DNA of 64,000 nt from Kryptolebias marmoratus (Eukaryota > Chordata > Actinopteri > Cyprinodontiformes > Rivulidae), in assembly GCF_001649575.2 (NCBI RefSeq), contig NC_051438.1:29230267-29294266 (forward strand), read 5' to 3'. This document shows positions 12,021 through 23,369 of the stretch, piece by piece. Position 1 is the stretch's first letter. Every line of letters starts with the position of its first letter. Both the position numbers and the translations under genes were made by a program. The notes beneath the pieces were generated by a model. It had not been told where the DNA came from, did not search any database, and saw nothing but the letters and a program-made list of their open reading frames with translations.

Positions 12021-14424
12021 ACGTGTGACCTTTAAAGCTGAGCCTCGCACGTCTTTGTCGCTTCGTGTCTGAAAGAACAGAGGAAGTGATTTTACAGTAA
12101 TTCACCCAGACTTATCTTCATTTTTGTACCAATAAGCTCAACTCGTGTGTTTAACCTGCTTCACTCTGAGACCAACGAGCATCTCATCAGAAATGCTGGT
12201 CTTTGGAAACATTTAATTTTTTTACAGTGTTGCTGGCAGGAAAATTTCTAATAAAACTAATTGCTATATTGCTATAAAATTTTCTTTTTATTTGTGTGAG
12301 TTTTCTGTTTGAACTCATTAACAAAGTTTCATTAAAAGAAAATCACTCAGATTTCTTGTCTGTGCAGTTTGTAAAATAAATCAAACATTAAAGTTCCTTC
12401 AGGTTTTCTTTGACGTTTCAGGAACAATTTTAAACTTTCAGAATCACAAACAGGCTTAAGGGAATTAACTGTCAATCTGCAGGAAAATAAATCCCAAATG
12501 AAACTTTATTTTATCAGCTCGCTGTAACTGCAGCTGATAGGCTCCATCACAGTCCAGAATTTCTCTTCGTTCTTCATTCTTTTAGCAAACAATTAGACTC
12601 TTTTATCCACGCCGTCTCATCGCTGCTGCGGTCGAGCTGACAGGTTTTTGCGGAGCATCAGTCACACGGTGAGGAAGCTGTTTTGACTCGTCCTTCTCCG
12701 GCTTGTCAAAGCAGTGCAGTTTCTTTCGTTGGAAGTTGAGGGACTGTTTCGCCCAAAGGCATCTTTCTAGCAGCTTTGTGTCTTTACAACGGTTCTTTCA
12801 ACTTACTTACAGCCTTCAAAACACATTACAAGTCCTCTGTGAGGAGCTGTCTGTCTGCTCTTTGAGCAAAATGGCTGCGAGTCATCTTCGACATTTGTTC
12901 TGGAGGTGATCGTTGATTTCCCGTCGATGCTTGTTTGGTTACAGTTAGATGTGGGCTTTATTTTTTCAGATGTGACCTGTCTGTGATGTACAGCTCGACT
13001 TCAGCTATTTAAACTTATACTCAAAGTGTAAAATAAATCCACATGTTTAATTTATTCCTTATTCATTAAAAAAAACTGAAGCAGCTCTGAGTTTCTCTTT
13101 GCATGCATCACTTTAAATAAAAGACATTAATGTGTGAAAAAGCATCACTTCTTCTCCAGTCGGTGTCCTAAAAATACAAAATATACCCTGAATGTGACCC
13201 TGTCAGTACCAAGCTGTAATATGTATTATTACTCAGTTTTGTAATAACATGAAATAAGCCAAGGCAACAATAAATGTTCATGTTTACTCATTTTCAGAGA
13301 TTTTTTTTTTATTTCTAGCTCACATTATTACTTTCTGACTTGTAACACAAACATTCACGATGAATCTCTAATTTACTAATTGTACTGAACAATATATCCT
13401 TTAGATATTTTCCAATAAAAGCCTTTATTTAATAATATTTGTGTACATTTATGGCATGTGTTGGCTGAACATCAGCGGTTGCAGTTTTAAGGAGGTCACC
13501 TAAAAGCATCAATTCTTATCAGATCAGTGCTAAAAATCTTTAAAATAATAAAATTGACATCTGTATTGTGCTTAGGTCTGCAGTTTTTATTGATTCAGCA
13601 ACATTATAGGTGAAACAACTGGAGACAGAAGACTTTAATGTGTAGCTGGGAGACAACTTATAGTTTCATTGACCTAAAAATGCAAAGCAGCTATGCGGAG
13701 CATTAAATCCAAAAAAATCTATTTTCCTTTTCTTGTTGTTTCATTCCTTCCAAAGCTGCACAATTTCACTCTCCTGGGTCACATAACAGATTCCTGGAGA
13801 GACGTCTGTCATTGTCTGACTTTGCGTGGTATTGTTATTCAGCTCCATGTTGCATGGCAGGATACTCTGGCCCTGATGTAACTGCATCGTATCCGCTGCA
13901 GCTCTGATTGTCTGCGAGCGCGGCAGGGGTCCTGGACTGCGGGAGAGCCATCTGTTTTTATGGCGCCAAGCTGAGGGAGCCGAGAGAGTCCTCAGAGAGC
14001 AGCAGAAAGCTCCAAATGATGCCATATGTTTTTAAAAAAAAACAAAAACCTCTCAATATGTCTTTATAGGCAGAAAAAAGAAGCTAATAGTTCATGTAGA
14101 AGAAAAACCAAGCTATAGGCAGGTGTAACAGAGTCTGTGGAGATGTAGGGCATTTATTGTCCATTTGGGAAGAAAATGCTTATATTATGGCTTCTCTGCG
14201 TGAGTTTCTTGTCTTTACAATCTGTAAATGTTTATTTTCTTCTCAGAACACACTGCTGCAGGTTTTTAATGCTTCAGCACACCTGATTTACAGAAGCGAA
14301 TTACCTGAACAGCTTGTCATCAAGTTCAGCAGAAGATGTAAATGACCCGTTCATGAACCGACTGTGCTGCAGCAGAGAGACATCTAAAACATGCAGGACA
14401 GTCTGACGGATAATAAAGGCCTAG
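12021..14424. other. Noncoding stretch, island near 13860-14000
   Basis: Mostly AT-rich with no gene. A GC-richer block at about 13860-14000 includes CTGATTGTCTGCGAGCGCGG and TTTTTATGGCGCCAAGCTGA. It is a candidate conserved element by composition only. Confidence 0.3.
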
Positions 14425-14560
14425 AGTTCCTTTAAGGACTGCATATCACCCACCGCCTTCTATGCCGCAGTTTGAAACTCAGATCATCTCAAAGTTAGAG
14501 CCGTGTGTAAGCTCAGCTACTACCACTCCAAACTGAAGCTCAGAACCTGTAAAACTGGAA
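14425..14560 (-). repeat. R1 repeat, 3' half
   Basis: Minus-oriented R1 piece: GCATATCACCCACCGCC at 14441, AGCTCAGCTACTACCACTCC, then CTGTAAAACTGG. The middle (AAGATGGC) and the start of the family are absent. Confidence 0.7.
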
Positions 14561-14710
14561 CATTTCTGTTGGGTTTTTAAATTTCTTTAAACAGCAGGAG
14601 CAGAAAATAATCTAAACAAAATGTTTCAGCGTATTGTTGATCATCTCAAACAGATGTTCCAGCTGAGGCTAACTTTAAAACAAACAAATTCTCTCAAGAT
14701 TTCATGAGAC

Positions 14711-14728
14711 GATGGATGGATGGATGGA
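14711..14728. repeat. (GATG)n microsatellite
   Basis: Four and a half units of GATG. Confidence 0.9.
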
Positions 14729-15599
14729 CTCAGATCTGGTTCACTTCCAATCATTTCCCTGCTGCTTCTCATTGTTTTTATGGGGTTTTTTGTTTGTTTT
14801 AGTTAATCAGAAAATGTTTATGTTGCCATGCAAACTGCTTTGATCAGTGAGTCATCAGAAAATCATAAAGTTGTTATAAAATGTTAAACAGTAACCCAGG
14901 GTCAAAAGAAAAATGACTTATTAATGTTTGACCTTTTGTCTGCAGCCTTGTGAGGCAAACCTCCGTGATAAAAATGTGAACATTTAGAGGAGTTGGAGCG
15001 GAGTGCAGTGAGTAAACATGTAAATTCGTTGAGTTCAGCTAACACACTTCGAGTCCTGGGAGAAAACACCATGAAAGTCACAAAGCTCATTAAGATGCTT
15101 TCTGCAAAAATCAGGAGACGGCAAACAAATTAGCAGCTCGCTCACAAATAAATGAAATTAAAGTCTGGCTTCCTTTCAGTTTTCCTCTGAAACTCTAAAA
15201 TATTTGCTCCTCAGATAATGTACAGAAGACTTCAGACAAAAATCTGGATTTGAAAGCAGTGGTATGCTCCAACAAACAGGAAGTGAAACGGTTCAGTGTT
15301 TAAAGGTGTCAGAGCAGCTTTGAAGCTCTTCTTCTCTGGTTTTCAGCATCATTAACATCCTGCCGTGAAACAGGCCTCAGACCTGCAGAGGTCAGCTGTT
15401 TACTCGTGTCACAGCTCATTACTGCCAACTTTAAACACACCAGCAGTTCTGAGTGAACGCCTGCTGCTTCAGAACCACTGACGGTGGCGCCGTCGTCTCG
15501 TCGCTTCGACCCTTCAGGTGTCCTTTCTTCACCTGAAAGAGGAAACGTGAGAACAAACTCAAACTTCTGAGAATCAAATTCAAACCAGACATCATTTTT
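14729..15599. other. Noncoding, nothing recognised
   Basis: No gene, repeat family or RNA gene was recognised. Confidence 0.4.
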
Positions 15600-15695
15600 A
15601 ATCAAGTTAATTAGTTTAATTCATAATTTATTGTCTTGATTGATATAATTAAGATGTTCTAATTAGCTAATTAAGATTATTTAATTGGCTAACAG
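15600..15695. promoter_or_regulatory. Cluster of TAATTA-type homeodomain cores
   Basis: Within about 95 bp there are repeated homeodomain-like cores: GTTAATTAG, TTTAATTC, ATATAATTAAG, CTAATTAGCTAATTAAG and TTTAATTGG. Such clustering can mark an enhancer, but an AT-rich background can also produce it by chance. Function is inferred only. Confidence 0.25.
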
Positions 15696-15810
15696 GGGAG
15701 ATGATGAGAGGAGTGCAATAAAATGATTAGAAAATAAACTGTAGAGCTTTATGGATGTACAACCAAAATATTCAGCTGTTAACTAAACAATCCTGGATAG
15801 TTTTTATCAC

Positions 15811-16070
15811 CCTTCATCATAAAAGTGGGCGATCATGTAACTGAGTGTTTATTTGTCTGTTATCAAAGTATCTCATGAACCATTAGATGGATTTCAATGA
15901 AACACAGAAAATCATTAATAATAATCATTAATTAACCATCAGACCTAACTAGATTTAAGATGGCTGCTAAAATTTAGTCATTTTTTACAGACATTGAGCT
16001 AAAATTTGTAGCTGAAAGTCGTACTCCCAAAACTGACATGCAAGCGGGCGATATGCATTCATTCAGGGAC
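15811..16070 (+). repeat. R1 repeat, nearly full length
   Basis: Forward R1 copy with GGGCGATCATGTAAC near the start, ATCAAAGTATCTCATGAACC, AAGATGGCTGC at 15957, GACATTGAGCTAAAATTTG and GGGCGATATGCATTCATTC at the end. The GTAGTAGCTGAG block is partly deleted. Confidence 0.75.
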
Positions 16071-17018
16071 TGCTTTTATCAAATGTTTCCCCTCACTTTT
16101 AAACTCGCAAAAAAATCTTTGTTTACATGAAAAATGGTGAAAAGTGGTAATGATGTGGACATTAATAACACATCATCCATCTTTGATCTTGATCCACTTC
16201 CTGTTCGGGATACAGGAAGCTGGTCCCTGTCTTCAGTGGGACAAAGGACAGGTCATCGGTCCATCACAGAGAAACAAGCACTCATCCTCACACCAACAGG
16301 TAGTCTGTCCTGCACACATCATAAGTTGGTGACCAGGTAAGGATGAAGCTCATCAGGCTGGAGGTGAACGGACCGAACACAGAGGAGCCTTGTATGTAAA
16401 CGGATCATCTGTAGTTTCTGATGGAGCAGCCTTTCCTTTGTTTAAACTCTCTCTCGACACGAGGCCTGTTTTCACACCAGCGAGACTCACTGATATGTTT
16501 CTGGATTGGTTCTACAGAGACATTTTCCTGCTGGGGTGTTGTAATCTGACAGCTGTGTGCAACTTTGTCAGGGAAGATTTCCCTCCCAAAGAACATAATC
16601 CTTTTCCTGCACGAAGTTTCCTCTGTGCAGCTCCTCAATCACATGCCCCTACATGTGCACAACCCATTCAGCATTTGATTCGTGTATCACTGCCGTCATA
16701 AAAGAGGACGGCACTGTGAGTCCTCTTTAAGCTCCTGCAAACACACTCTGCCACCGCCTTGTGCTGCAGGTTTGAGAATCTGCATAATCTGCCGCTTCAT
16801 GCCGGTGACGGTCCTGAGGACTCGCAGTCGTCCCTCTGCAGCAACAGTTTTATGGAGCAGCTAACGAGTCCAGAGTTCTGACTTCCTGATCAGCTCGCTC
16901 ACTTTATGTGACTGACATTAAAAGTCTGGAAAATGACTTCAGTGACCTACAGTTTTTGTTATATTACCTGAAAATGTGGTCCTAAAATGTTACAGGCTCA
17001 TCTTTTAGTTTAATATTA
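16071..17018. other. Noncoding, nothing firm
   Basis: No gene is recognised. A small inverted repeat, TGCCGTC / GACGGCA with a 9-nt loop, lies at 16691-16713. The open frames here are short and overlap on both strands. Confidence 0.35.
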
Positions 17019-17333
17019 TTGCCTGCTGCCATGAAAGATGAGTGATCATGTAATTCCTTGTCTGTGTGTGTGTTAGCAAAATATCTCACAAATCAGTGAA
17101 CAGATTTTAAAGAAACTCTCTCAAAATAATAATTAAATGATGGTTCAAAATGGCCAAACGGCTAGCAAAGACAAAAATGGTTTTAAAGCAGTTAATTTTA
17201 CAGATGTTGAGCTGAAATCTGGTGCGGTGGTAGCTGAGAGTCATCCCCAACACATTCGGAGTGCTAATAGATCTTGGTTTAAAACTTTGGCAAAACTTTG
17301 AGGCGGGTGACATGCATTGCTTCAAAGAATGCT
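17019..17333 (+). repeat. R1 repeat, nearly full length
   Basis: Forward R1 copy. It starts TTGCCTGCTGCCATGAAAG, then TGATCATGTAATT, GTTAGCAAAATATCTCAC, CAAAATGGCC, GTAGCTGAGAGTCATCCCCA and GGCGGGTGACATGCATTGC. Confidence 0.8.
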
Positions 17334-18139
17334 GGTTGTTTTGATGTTTTATATCTAATTAGAAGAAATAATTTGATATTTAATGTTTTGTGCTGAACAC
17401 TCTGGAGGTGACGACAGAACTAAAATCTGAGGTTGTAATCTGTTCTCTCAGTTTAGTAAATCATGTTCACAGATTCACTAACAGGTGTTCTGTTTGGGTT
17501 TAGTAACATTAAGAAGTTGGACAAACTCTTATTTCCAGGATCAATAACTTCTAAAGCAACCATCAAACCTGTACAAAGTCAAGCATCACTTCCTGTCACC
17601 TGCAGAAAAGCAGACAACACATTACAGATTACTTTAACTCAAACTATGAGCGTTTAGGAACTAAACTAACATAAAGACAACAGTTTATCAAAGTTATACA
17701 GACTAGTATGTTGCTAAAAGGAAATATTAACGTCTGAGTCATGCTGTAAACATCTGATGGTGGAAACAGACAGCTCTATTGATTTTATAGAACATTACAA
17801 CTTGATTTTGCAGTTTGCAGACGATCCTTTTTAGTTCTGTTTTCCCATCCAAACTGAAAACAAAACACCTGTTGCACACGGGCACCAATACTGAAATCCA
17901 TGTAGATGGTTTCCTAAACTCAGGTAATGGATTCTTATGATTTTAAGTTTGTTTTTTACCCTTTGACCCCCGGGGAGGTTCTGTAGTTTTGCTTTTCTTT
18001 TGTATCTGCTGGCATCCTCTTTATTTCTCATCCGTCTAATGTCACTTTAACATCATTAAAGCCTTTATAGACCTGATTTCTTCTCACTGTAACAGCTTGA
18101 AGACAAACTGATTGTAACCCGATATAAAAGTCTGTCCTC
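17334..18139. other. Noncoding, nothing recognised
   Basis: AT-rich, with only short open frames. Confidence 0.4.
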
Positions 18140-18500
18140 TGACCTGCAGCTCAGCACTCTGGCTGTCTCCAAAGTCACAGCCGACCCGTGTTGTGTTCGA
18201 GTGTGTTTTCTGCTGCGTTGCCTGCCGGCTACTCTACCCAAATGTGTCACTGCGAGCGCTTGACATTGGGAACGTGTATTTTGGCATTGAGTCACAAGGG
18301 GAATCCTCTCCTCACGACCACCCTCCTTGAAGGGGAATCGTCTGCCACCCGGTCCCCATTGACAGCACCACAGGCTGCTCCTCTGTCGTCCTATTTATAG
18401 GCCTATCCTTTCCACGGCTGCTGCCACGGCCGATCTGTGTGACTGAGGCCCCGGAGCAGCGGATTTAGCTGTGTCTTCCTGATGGGATTAGCAGTGACAT
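18140..18500. promoter_or_regulatory. GC-richer island with a MEF2-type site
   Basis: A compositionally distinct, repeat-free block. CTATTTATAG at 18391-18400 matches the MEF2 consensus YTAWWWWTAR exactly. Dense C/G-rich text surrounds it (ACGGCTGCTGCCACGGCCG near 18413). It is a candidate conserved enhancer. No transcript evidence is visible. Confidence 0.25.
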
Positions 18501-19250
18501 CACGTTCGGAGTCCCTTCAAGCAGCCAGGAAGGGCCCCTTTGCTTCCTTTTCCTCGTCTTTTTCTCCACGGAGTGTGTTTGCTTGCAGTGTAAACTTCCG
18601 ATCCGTTGAGTTTGCCATCTGCTCCCCGCACGCTGATGGATTACAGCCCATCAATAATGAGGTAACTGTGGAAACCCTGAGCGTAACAACGGACGACAGC
18701 GCAGATCATGTGACGGGCAAAGACGTTGGTTGTGTTTTGACACACCGACTCCGTCAGCTTTGCTTCTTCCTCCTGAGGTGCCTCGTTTTCATTTCAAAGT
18801 CACTTCTGTGGCGTTTGATCATCTGAGCGCCACAAACCAAACGGGACAAACGTCAGTGTTGGGGAGCTAATTGATTCCTGAGTCATTAATCAGTGTCATG
18901 TTTGCCTCTGCAGCTCTTACAGGACAGTGTTTGTGACCAAAACATTAAGGAGGGTGTTTCCAAACTCCAAACTGTCACATCAGACTTTCCTTCATTAGCT
19001 TTGTCTCTTTCACCAAATATGTAAACAACAGCACTTTTTTTTTCTTTTAAATTGTGCTAAAATAGTTTGACCGGACAGGTTGGTACTCTTAAAGAGACAA
19101 TTAATCTCTGCATTATAGTCATGTTTCAAACCAAGCTTTTCAGCAACCATTCAGTCTGTTTAAAGGGAACAATCAGCTTCTGGGTACTTTGGTTTGGTTG
19201 TGAGCGCCACACTGAACACGCAGCAGAGAAGGTAAAGATAAGAGCTGTCT
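18501..19250. other. Noncoding stretch
   Basis: No gene is recognised. The 114-codon open frame at 18482-18826 has no recognisable domain and no coding-like composition. Confidence 0.35.
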
Positions 19251-19500
19251 AAGGAGCTCAGAAAGAAAATTATAGATATCTGTGTTAAAGCTAAAGGCTA
19301 CAAGAACATCTCCAAGCAGCTCCATGATCCTCTGACCACAGCTGGCATCGTCATTAAAAAGCAGAAGGTTCATCTGACCGGAGCCGAGCTGCCATGAGTT
19401 GGACGCAGGAGGAAATGCGACCCCAGGTTGATCACACCATCCGTCACATTTTAAATCATAATGAGCTCCATGGAAGAAGACCCAGGAGGCTCTACTGTAA
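19251..19500 (+). pseudogene. Tc1-type transposase relic, N-terminal HTH region
   Basis: Tc1 transposases bind their terminal inverted repeats through an N-terminal paired-like helix-turn-helix domain. From 19251 the frame reads KELRKKIIDICVKAKGYKNI, then SKQLHDPLTTAGIVIKKQK. This matches the pattern 'LR-x-x-IID..K-x-GY-x-x-IS-x-QL....T-x-x-x-IIKK' of Tc1 HTH domains. It stops at 19395-19397. In a shifted frame near 19457, HNELHGRRPRR matches the linker 'GL-x-GRR-PRR' that follows the HTH. The DDE catalytic domain is missing. This is a dead, frameshifted fragment. Confidence 0.65.
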
Positions 19501-19510
19501 AATAAAATAA

Positions 19511-20784
19511 CAAAAGAATATTACTGTTTGAAAAAATGACTAAAACTTTGCAGATAAACTAAACGAGTTTATGATTTTTGAAGATTAAAATAATAAAAGT
19601 TTTGTATTTGCTTAGTACCAACATCAACATATGAAGCAAGCTGAGGAAACACTGAGATATTTTACTGATTTCACTGATGTAACTCTGAGATAAACGCCTC
19701 TGCTGAGACCACAGTACCTGCGTGACCATCCTGACCGAGGTGGACATGAAGGCTTCAGGTGGTGTCATTTACTCGTGTCTCAGTCTCCACAGGGACATGG
19801 ATCTCATTCTTCAGCTTCTGTGAGATTATTTGCATTTTAATTGTGTGTTGGAGTTGCTGTCAAAGCCCTGTGGCTGTTCAGTTGCTATTAAAGCTCTTCA
19901 ATTAATTATGCAAAATGTTCCACATCATGGATTGTAGGAGGGGCTTCAGACCTGCAATTAGCAGCCTGAAGGCTTCGGATCCCACCTCGTTAAAAGAGAG
20001 TAAAGAGGCTTTAATGGGGCAGAGTAACTTACTGATCTGTGAAAAGAATTTCATTTCTTTTTTAAGAGATTAAAATTGTCATGTCTGAACAATGAGAGGG
20101 ATTGTTTTAATTACCTCACTGTATGGTTTTCTTTAATGAGAACCCTTTTTTTGTTTTTTATTTAGGCTGGCAGTGAGTTTTGATCCCTCTGAGATAAGAT
20201 CTAGTTCATGAATACAGGAGCTGCTAATCCAGTGAACTGCTGGTATTTACCCTGTCAACACTGCAGCAAACGTTAGGAAAAGATGATTCTGCTGACTCTG
20301 TTAATGTGCTGCAGCTGCTTCACTAATGGCACATTCAGATGGTTAATGTCACTTTTTTACAACTTATTTTTATGCATTTTCAAACTGTTTCTACCAAAAA
20401 AAAAATATGATGAAAACAAAATGTTTCAACAAACTTTGTAAAACTTCAGTTAAACCACAAGTATGACTCGTGGTTGTTGCAGATTCAGTCTGTCCAGCGC
20501 TTCTTTTTGCTAACAGACTCGCATAAAGACAATTACATTATTGCCCACCTTTTCTGGCACCAGACAATAATAAATGCTCCTCAGTCTGATGCACCAACCT
20601 GTCAGTGCTGCTTTATTTTCTGCGGCTGTTTGCTGTTGGCGTCACGAAGACTCAGGAGCATCTGTGAGTTTAGTAGCTAATTGTATTGATTATTTGGAAA
20701 TAAAGATAAGTGTGTCCAGAGTGAAACAGTCTTTTCTAAACACTTTGTCCAATTGAACAGACATCGAGATGTCTATTATTTTCT
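19511..20784. other. Noncoding stretch, island near 19855-19975
   Basis: No gene. The block at about 19855-19975 holds CTATTAAAGCTCTTCAATTA and ATTATGCAAAATG (homeodomain and octamer-like cores). It is a candidate conserved noncoding element by motif content only. Confidence 0.3.
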
Positions 20785-21111
20785 TACCCTAATGCTGAAA
20801 AAGTTGGGACATTGTTAAAATGTCAGTAAAAACAGAATTTAATGGTTCAGATGTTTACAGACCGATGGAGATGCTGCATCTGGAACTATTTCTCCACTGT
20901 TAATAACCTTCATCAAGGAGGTTGGGTTGTTTCTCTCTGTTAGCAAAATTACTTAAAAGCTAATTTCACCATCTTTTGATCTGACTTTAGTTGGAGAAGT
21001 TTGCTCTCTGAGTGTTTGTAGTAAAATAAGGATATATGAAACTTACAGATAGTTGCATTTTGTTTTTGTTCCCGTTTTACAGAACGTCTCATTTTTTTGG
21101 GACGGGTTGTA
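20785..21111. mobile_element. Short Tc1/mariner-type element with TIRs
   Basis: The left end reads AAAAAGTTGGGACATTGTT. The right end, reversed, reads TACAACCCGTCCCAAAAAAA followed by GACGTTCTGTAAAAC. The two are imperfect terminal inverted repeats of the fish Tc1/mariner type (TACAACCC...GTTGGGACxTTGTxTAAAA). The 327-bp interior is noncoding. It contains CTTCATCAAGGAGGTTG and a GTTAGCAAAATTA phrase also found in the element at 32556-33353, so the two are related non-autonomous copies. Confidence 0.65.
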
Positions 21112-21149
21112 GCAGTTGTTTATGATGGCAAAAATCTGCACACCCTGCG

Positions 21150-21350
21150 CCAGCCTTAAAGTCAACTATCTGTGGCGGCCATCTTGAATCAAGTTGACTC
21201 TGGAAGGTACCCAGTTGTAGACGTACATCAATGATTTTAATCTGAGTTTCATTCAAATCTGTCCAGTGGTTTACGGGATATTTTGCTAACAGACAAAGAA
21301 ATGCATTCAGAACAGACAATTACATGATCGCCCACCTTTCATTACGGCAG
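21150..21350 (-). repeat. R1 repeat, 5' half
   Basis: Minus-oriented R1: GGCGGCCATCTTGAATCAAG at 21174, CAGTGGTTTACGGGATATTT, TTTGCTAACAGAC, then ATTACATGATCGCCCACCTT at the family's start. It begins about 40 bp past the end of the Tc1-type element. Confidence 0.75.
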
Positions 21351-21493
21351 AGGGTAGTGATGCTGTTTTCAGTAAATGTTTTGCAGAAATATTTAATATC
21401 ACTTGATTTAAGTCGGTTTCACTTTTAATCGAAACCGGTTCTGATCCGCATCAGATCCAAACATGCTGCTCTGCGGCTGAGCTGGTCCTCACC

Positions 21494-21529
21494 CCCCCAC
21501 AAACACACACACACACACACACACACACC
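21494..21529. repeat. (CA)n microsatellite
   Basis: About 13 AC units at 21503-21528, preceded by a C-run. Confidence 0.95.
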
Positions 21530-21942
21530 TCCCCGGTCTGTCCTCAGGCTCTGCAGTGGGCACGCTCAGTATTCAGCTCAGAGTCTACAGTTAGCGGCTG
21601 GAGCAAGATATACGACTATACTGTCACACTTGGCTGATGTCCCTGAGCTCCTCTACTCTGTCCCTCATTCCTCCCCCCTCCCTCTCTCATTCCTCCCTCC
21701 TTTGGCTCAGCATCTACAGTAACTCATGTCTTTTTCCAATGAGCCTGTGGGGAGTGTTTCTGCCCGTGTGACGTGCAGGCAGAGGAGTTTATTGTGTGTA
21801 TTGTGCAGCAGGGGAATGAGGGAGGCAGATGAAAATGATGCGAGGGACGGAGGAAACAAAGATGAGTTCTGTCTAAAACCAGGCAGCAGAGAGAATCCGA
21901 CAGATGGGGAGAAATCAGCCTCTGCCCTGTTTTCTTATCGAA
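21530..21942. other. Noncoding, pre-insertion flank of the Penelope-like element
   Basis: A pyrimidine-rich tract lies at about 21640-21705, followed by a purine-rich stretch. No gene is recognised. The last 13 bp (21930-21942, TTTTCTTATCGAA) are repeated at the far end of the element that follows. Confidence 0.45.
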
Positions 21943-21943
21943 C

Positions 21944-22234
21944 CTCAAGGATAAGGAACACTCCTTTGAGGACCAAAATGTTCATATTTTGGACCGAGAA
22001 GACAGATGGTTCGAGAGGGGGGTAAAAGAAGCCATCTATGTCAAAAAGGAGAAACCAACCTTAAACAGAGGAGAAGGCCTCAGATTCCAGCTTTCAAAAA
22101 CATATAATGGAGCTTTAGGCCTGATCCCCAGTCAGTTTCACTCCAATCAACACCTGCACTCATGTGACAAGAGTGGCCCCTCAGTGAGTCAGACAAACAA
22201 GGATTCTAACGAGCCTCCATTGTTAGGAGAGTGA
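21944..22234 (+). CDS. Penelope-like protein, C-terminal GIY-YIG fragment
   Basis: In Penelope-like elements the C-terminal GIY-YIG domain nicks target DNA to prime reverse transcription. This 96-residue remnant begins LKDKEHSFEDQNVHILDRED and continues with RWFERGVKEAIYV, LNRGEGLRFQLS and TYNGALGLIP, then stops at 22232-22234. The 'DREDRWFERGVKEAIYV' block holds the catalytic glutamate, and the Asn of 'LNRG' is the conserved downstream residue. The GIY and YIG strands and the whole reverse transcriptase are missing through 5' truncation, so the fragment cannot be active. It has no start codon of its own. The remaining frame is undamaged, which suggests a fairly recent insertion. Confidence 0.75.
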   Translation, partial: LKDKEHSFEDQNVHILDREDRWFERGVKEAIYVKKEKPTLNRGEGLRFQLSKTYNGALGLIPSQFHSNQHLHSCDKSGPSVSQTNKDSNEPPLLGE

Positions 22235-22290
22235 GAACAATTTGCAAGCAATCCAGCTTACATCACATCTCAGCTCCACACTCTCTATTT

Positions 22291-22335
22291 CTGAATTGAG
22301 AAAGCTCCTCGGATGAGAAGCGAAACGTCTTCAGC
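22291..22335 (+). ncRNA. Hammerhead-ribozyme-like core in the element's tail
   Basis: Positions 22310-22329 read CGGATGAGAAGCGAAACGTC. Aligned to the hammerhead core: C3 (22310), position 4 is G instead of U, G5 A6 U7 G8 A9 (22312-22316), G10.1-C11.1 closing a tiny stem II, G12 A13 A14 (22322-22324), palindromic ACGT as a minimal stem III, and C17 (22329). Penelope-like elements are known to carry minimal hammerheads of this kind. The U4 substitution probably inactivates this copy. Confidence 0.45.
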
Positions 22336-22394
22336 TACAGAATAGAAGTCCAGTTGTTTTTGTTTTTTAACTTTTTTTTAATTTTCTTATCGAA

Positions 22395-22844
22395 GCTATT
22401 GTTTCTCTCAGAGCCGCCTGAACCTGCACTGTTTTCCTGTTTCAGATGAAGCAGGAAATGAAGCTTTCAGACTCTGACGGACCTCCGAGTGCAGTTTCAT
22501 GTTACTAAATCACCTGTGACATCTACAAATTAGTTTCTCCTCAAACTGCAGGCTTTTAAAAATGATTCCTGTATGACTGCCTGTCACCCTGCAAATTCAG
22601 TTTTGTATGCATGAATACTGTATGTCTGTGTGACATCACTGGAAGGTTGTTAGCAATCACCTCAGCTCCTTCTGTCACATCTCTGCTGAATTGGGTCAGA
22701 ATATTGATTCTGACTTCCAAAAACGAAAGGCGAAGGTGGACGATAATGTTTGCTCCCCACGAGTCGTGCACGAGATCAGACAGAACGCCGGCTACAAGGA
22801 CCAGAATGGAAATAACTTTTTCTCAGAACATGATTTTAATCCAA
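22395..22844. other. Noncoding, nothing recognised
   Basis: Short overlapping open frames on both strands, with no domain. Confidence 0.35.
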
Positions 22845-22892
22845 AACTCCGGCATGAAAGGCGGCGGGTGATATGCATTCCTTCAAGGAAAG
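22845..22892 (+). repeat. R1 repeat, 3' end only
   Basis: Only the terminal segment is present: GGCGGGTGATATGCATTCC followed by the short palindrome TTCCTTCAAGGAA. Confidence 0.65.
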
Positions 22893-23369
22893 GCAGAGGT
22901 TTAATCATTCTGGATTTATTGTCCGATCAGTGACGGGGGCGGTCGTCAAAAGAAGCTTGCACAAGGAATGAAGTTAACATTTGAATCTCCTTTTCATTCA
23001 TGACTTTGTATTTATTTGACCTTTTTGTCTAAATCATCTGATAGTTGCAGAAATGGACAAAAACTAAACATATTTGGATGATAAAATAAAAACGGGGTAC
23101 TTCGGGGGTCGTTTCCCCCCCTTTTTGGTTCTTTAAAGGACTGCAGACTGTGGCTCTACCTTCCAAAATAAAAGCATTCACACAGTTTAAATGTTCAGTT
23201 TAATAATGTGTCTGTAAGATTCTTTAAATTGCAGAGAGGAGAAAAGAAAAACTGCTGTGTCACTGTTATTGATCTGAGCTCCTGCAGCTGGAACATGGAC
23301 AACAGGAGGGGAAAGAGGGGAAAGATCACCTAATATCTCTTTAAATATGTTTTAAGGTGACACCAATAC
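22893..23369. other. Noncoding, nothing recognised
   Basis: AT-rich, with no gene or repeat family recognised. Confidence 0.35.

Larger units (their letters stand above)
21943..22381 (+). mobile_element. 5'-truncated Penelope-like retroelement
   Basis: The insertion is bounded by a perfect 13-bp direct repeat, TTTTCTTATCGAA, at 21930-21942 and 22382-22394. It carries the 3' end of a Penelope-like element: the last part of the GIY-YIG endonuclease domain, a stop codon, and a roughly 150-bp tail ending in a T-rich stretch. Homology begins exactly at the left repeat, as expected when target-primed insertion aborts early. Confidence 0.75.
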
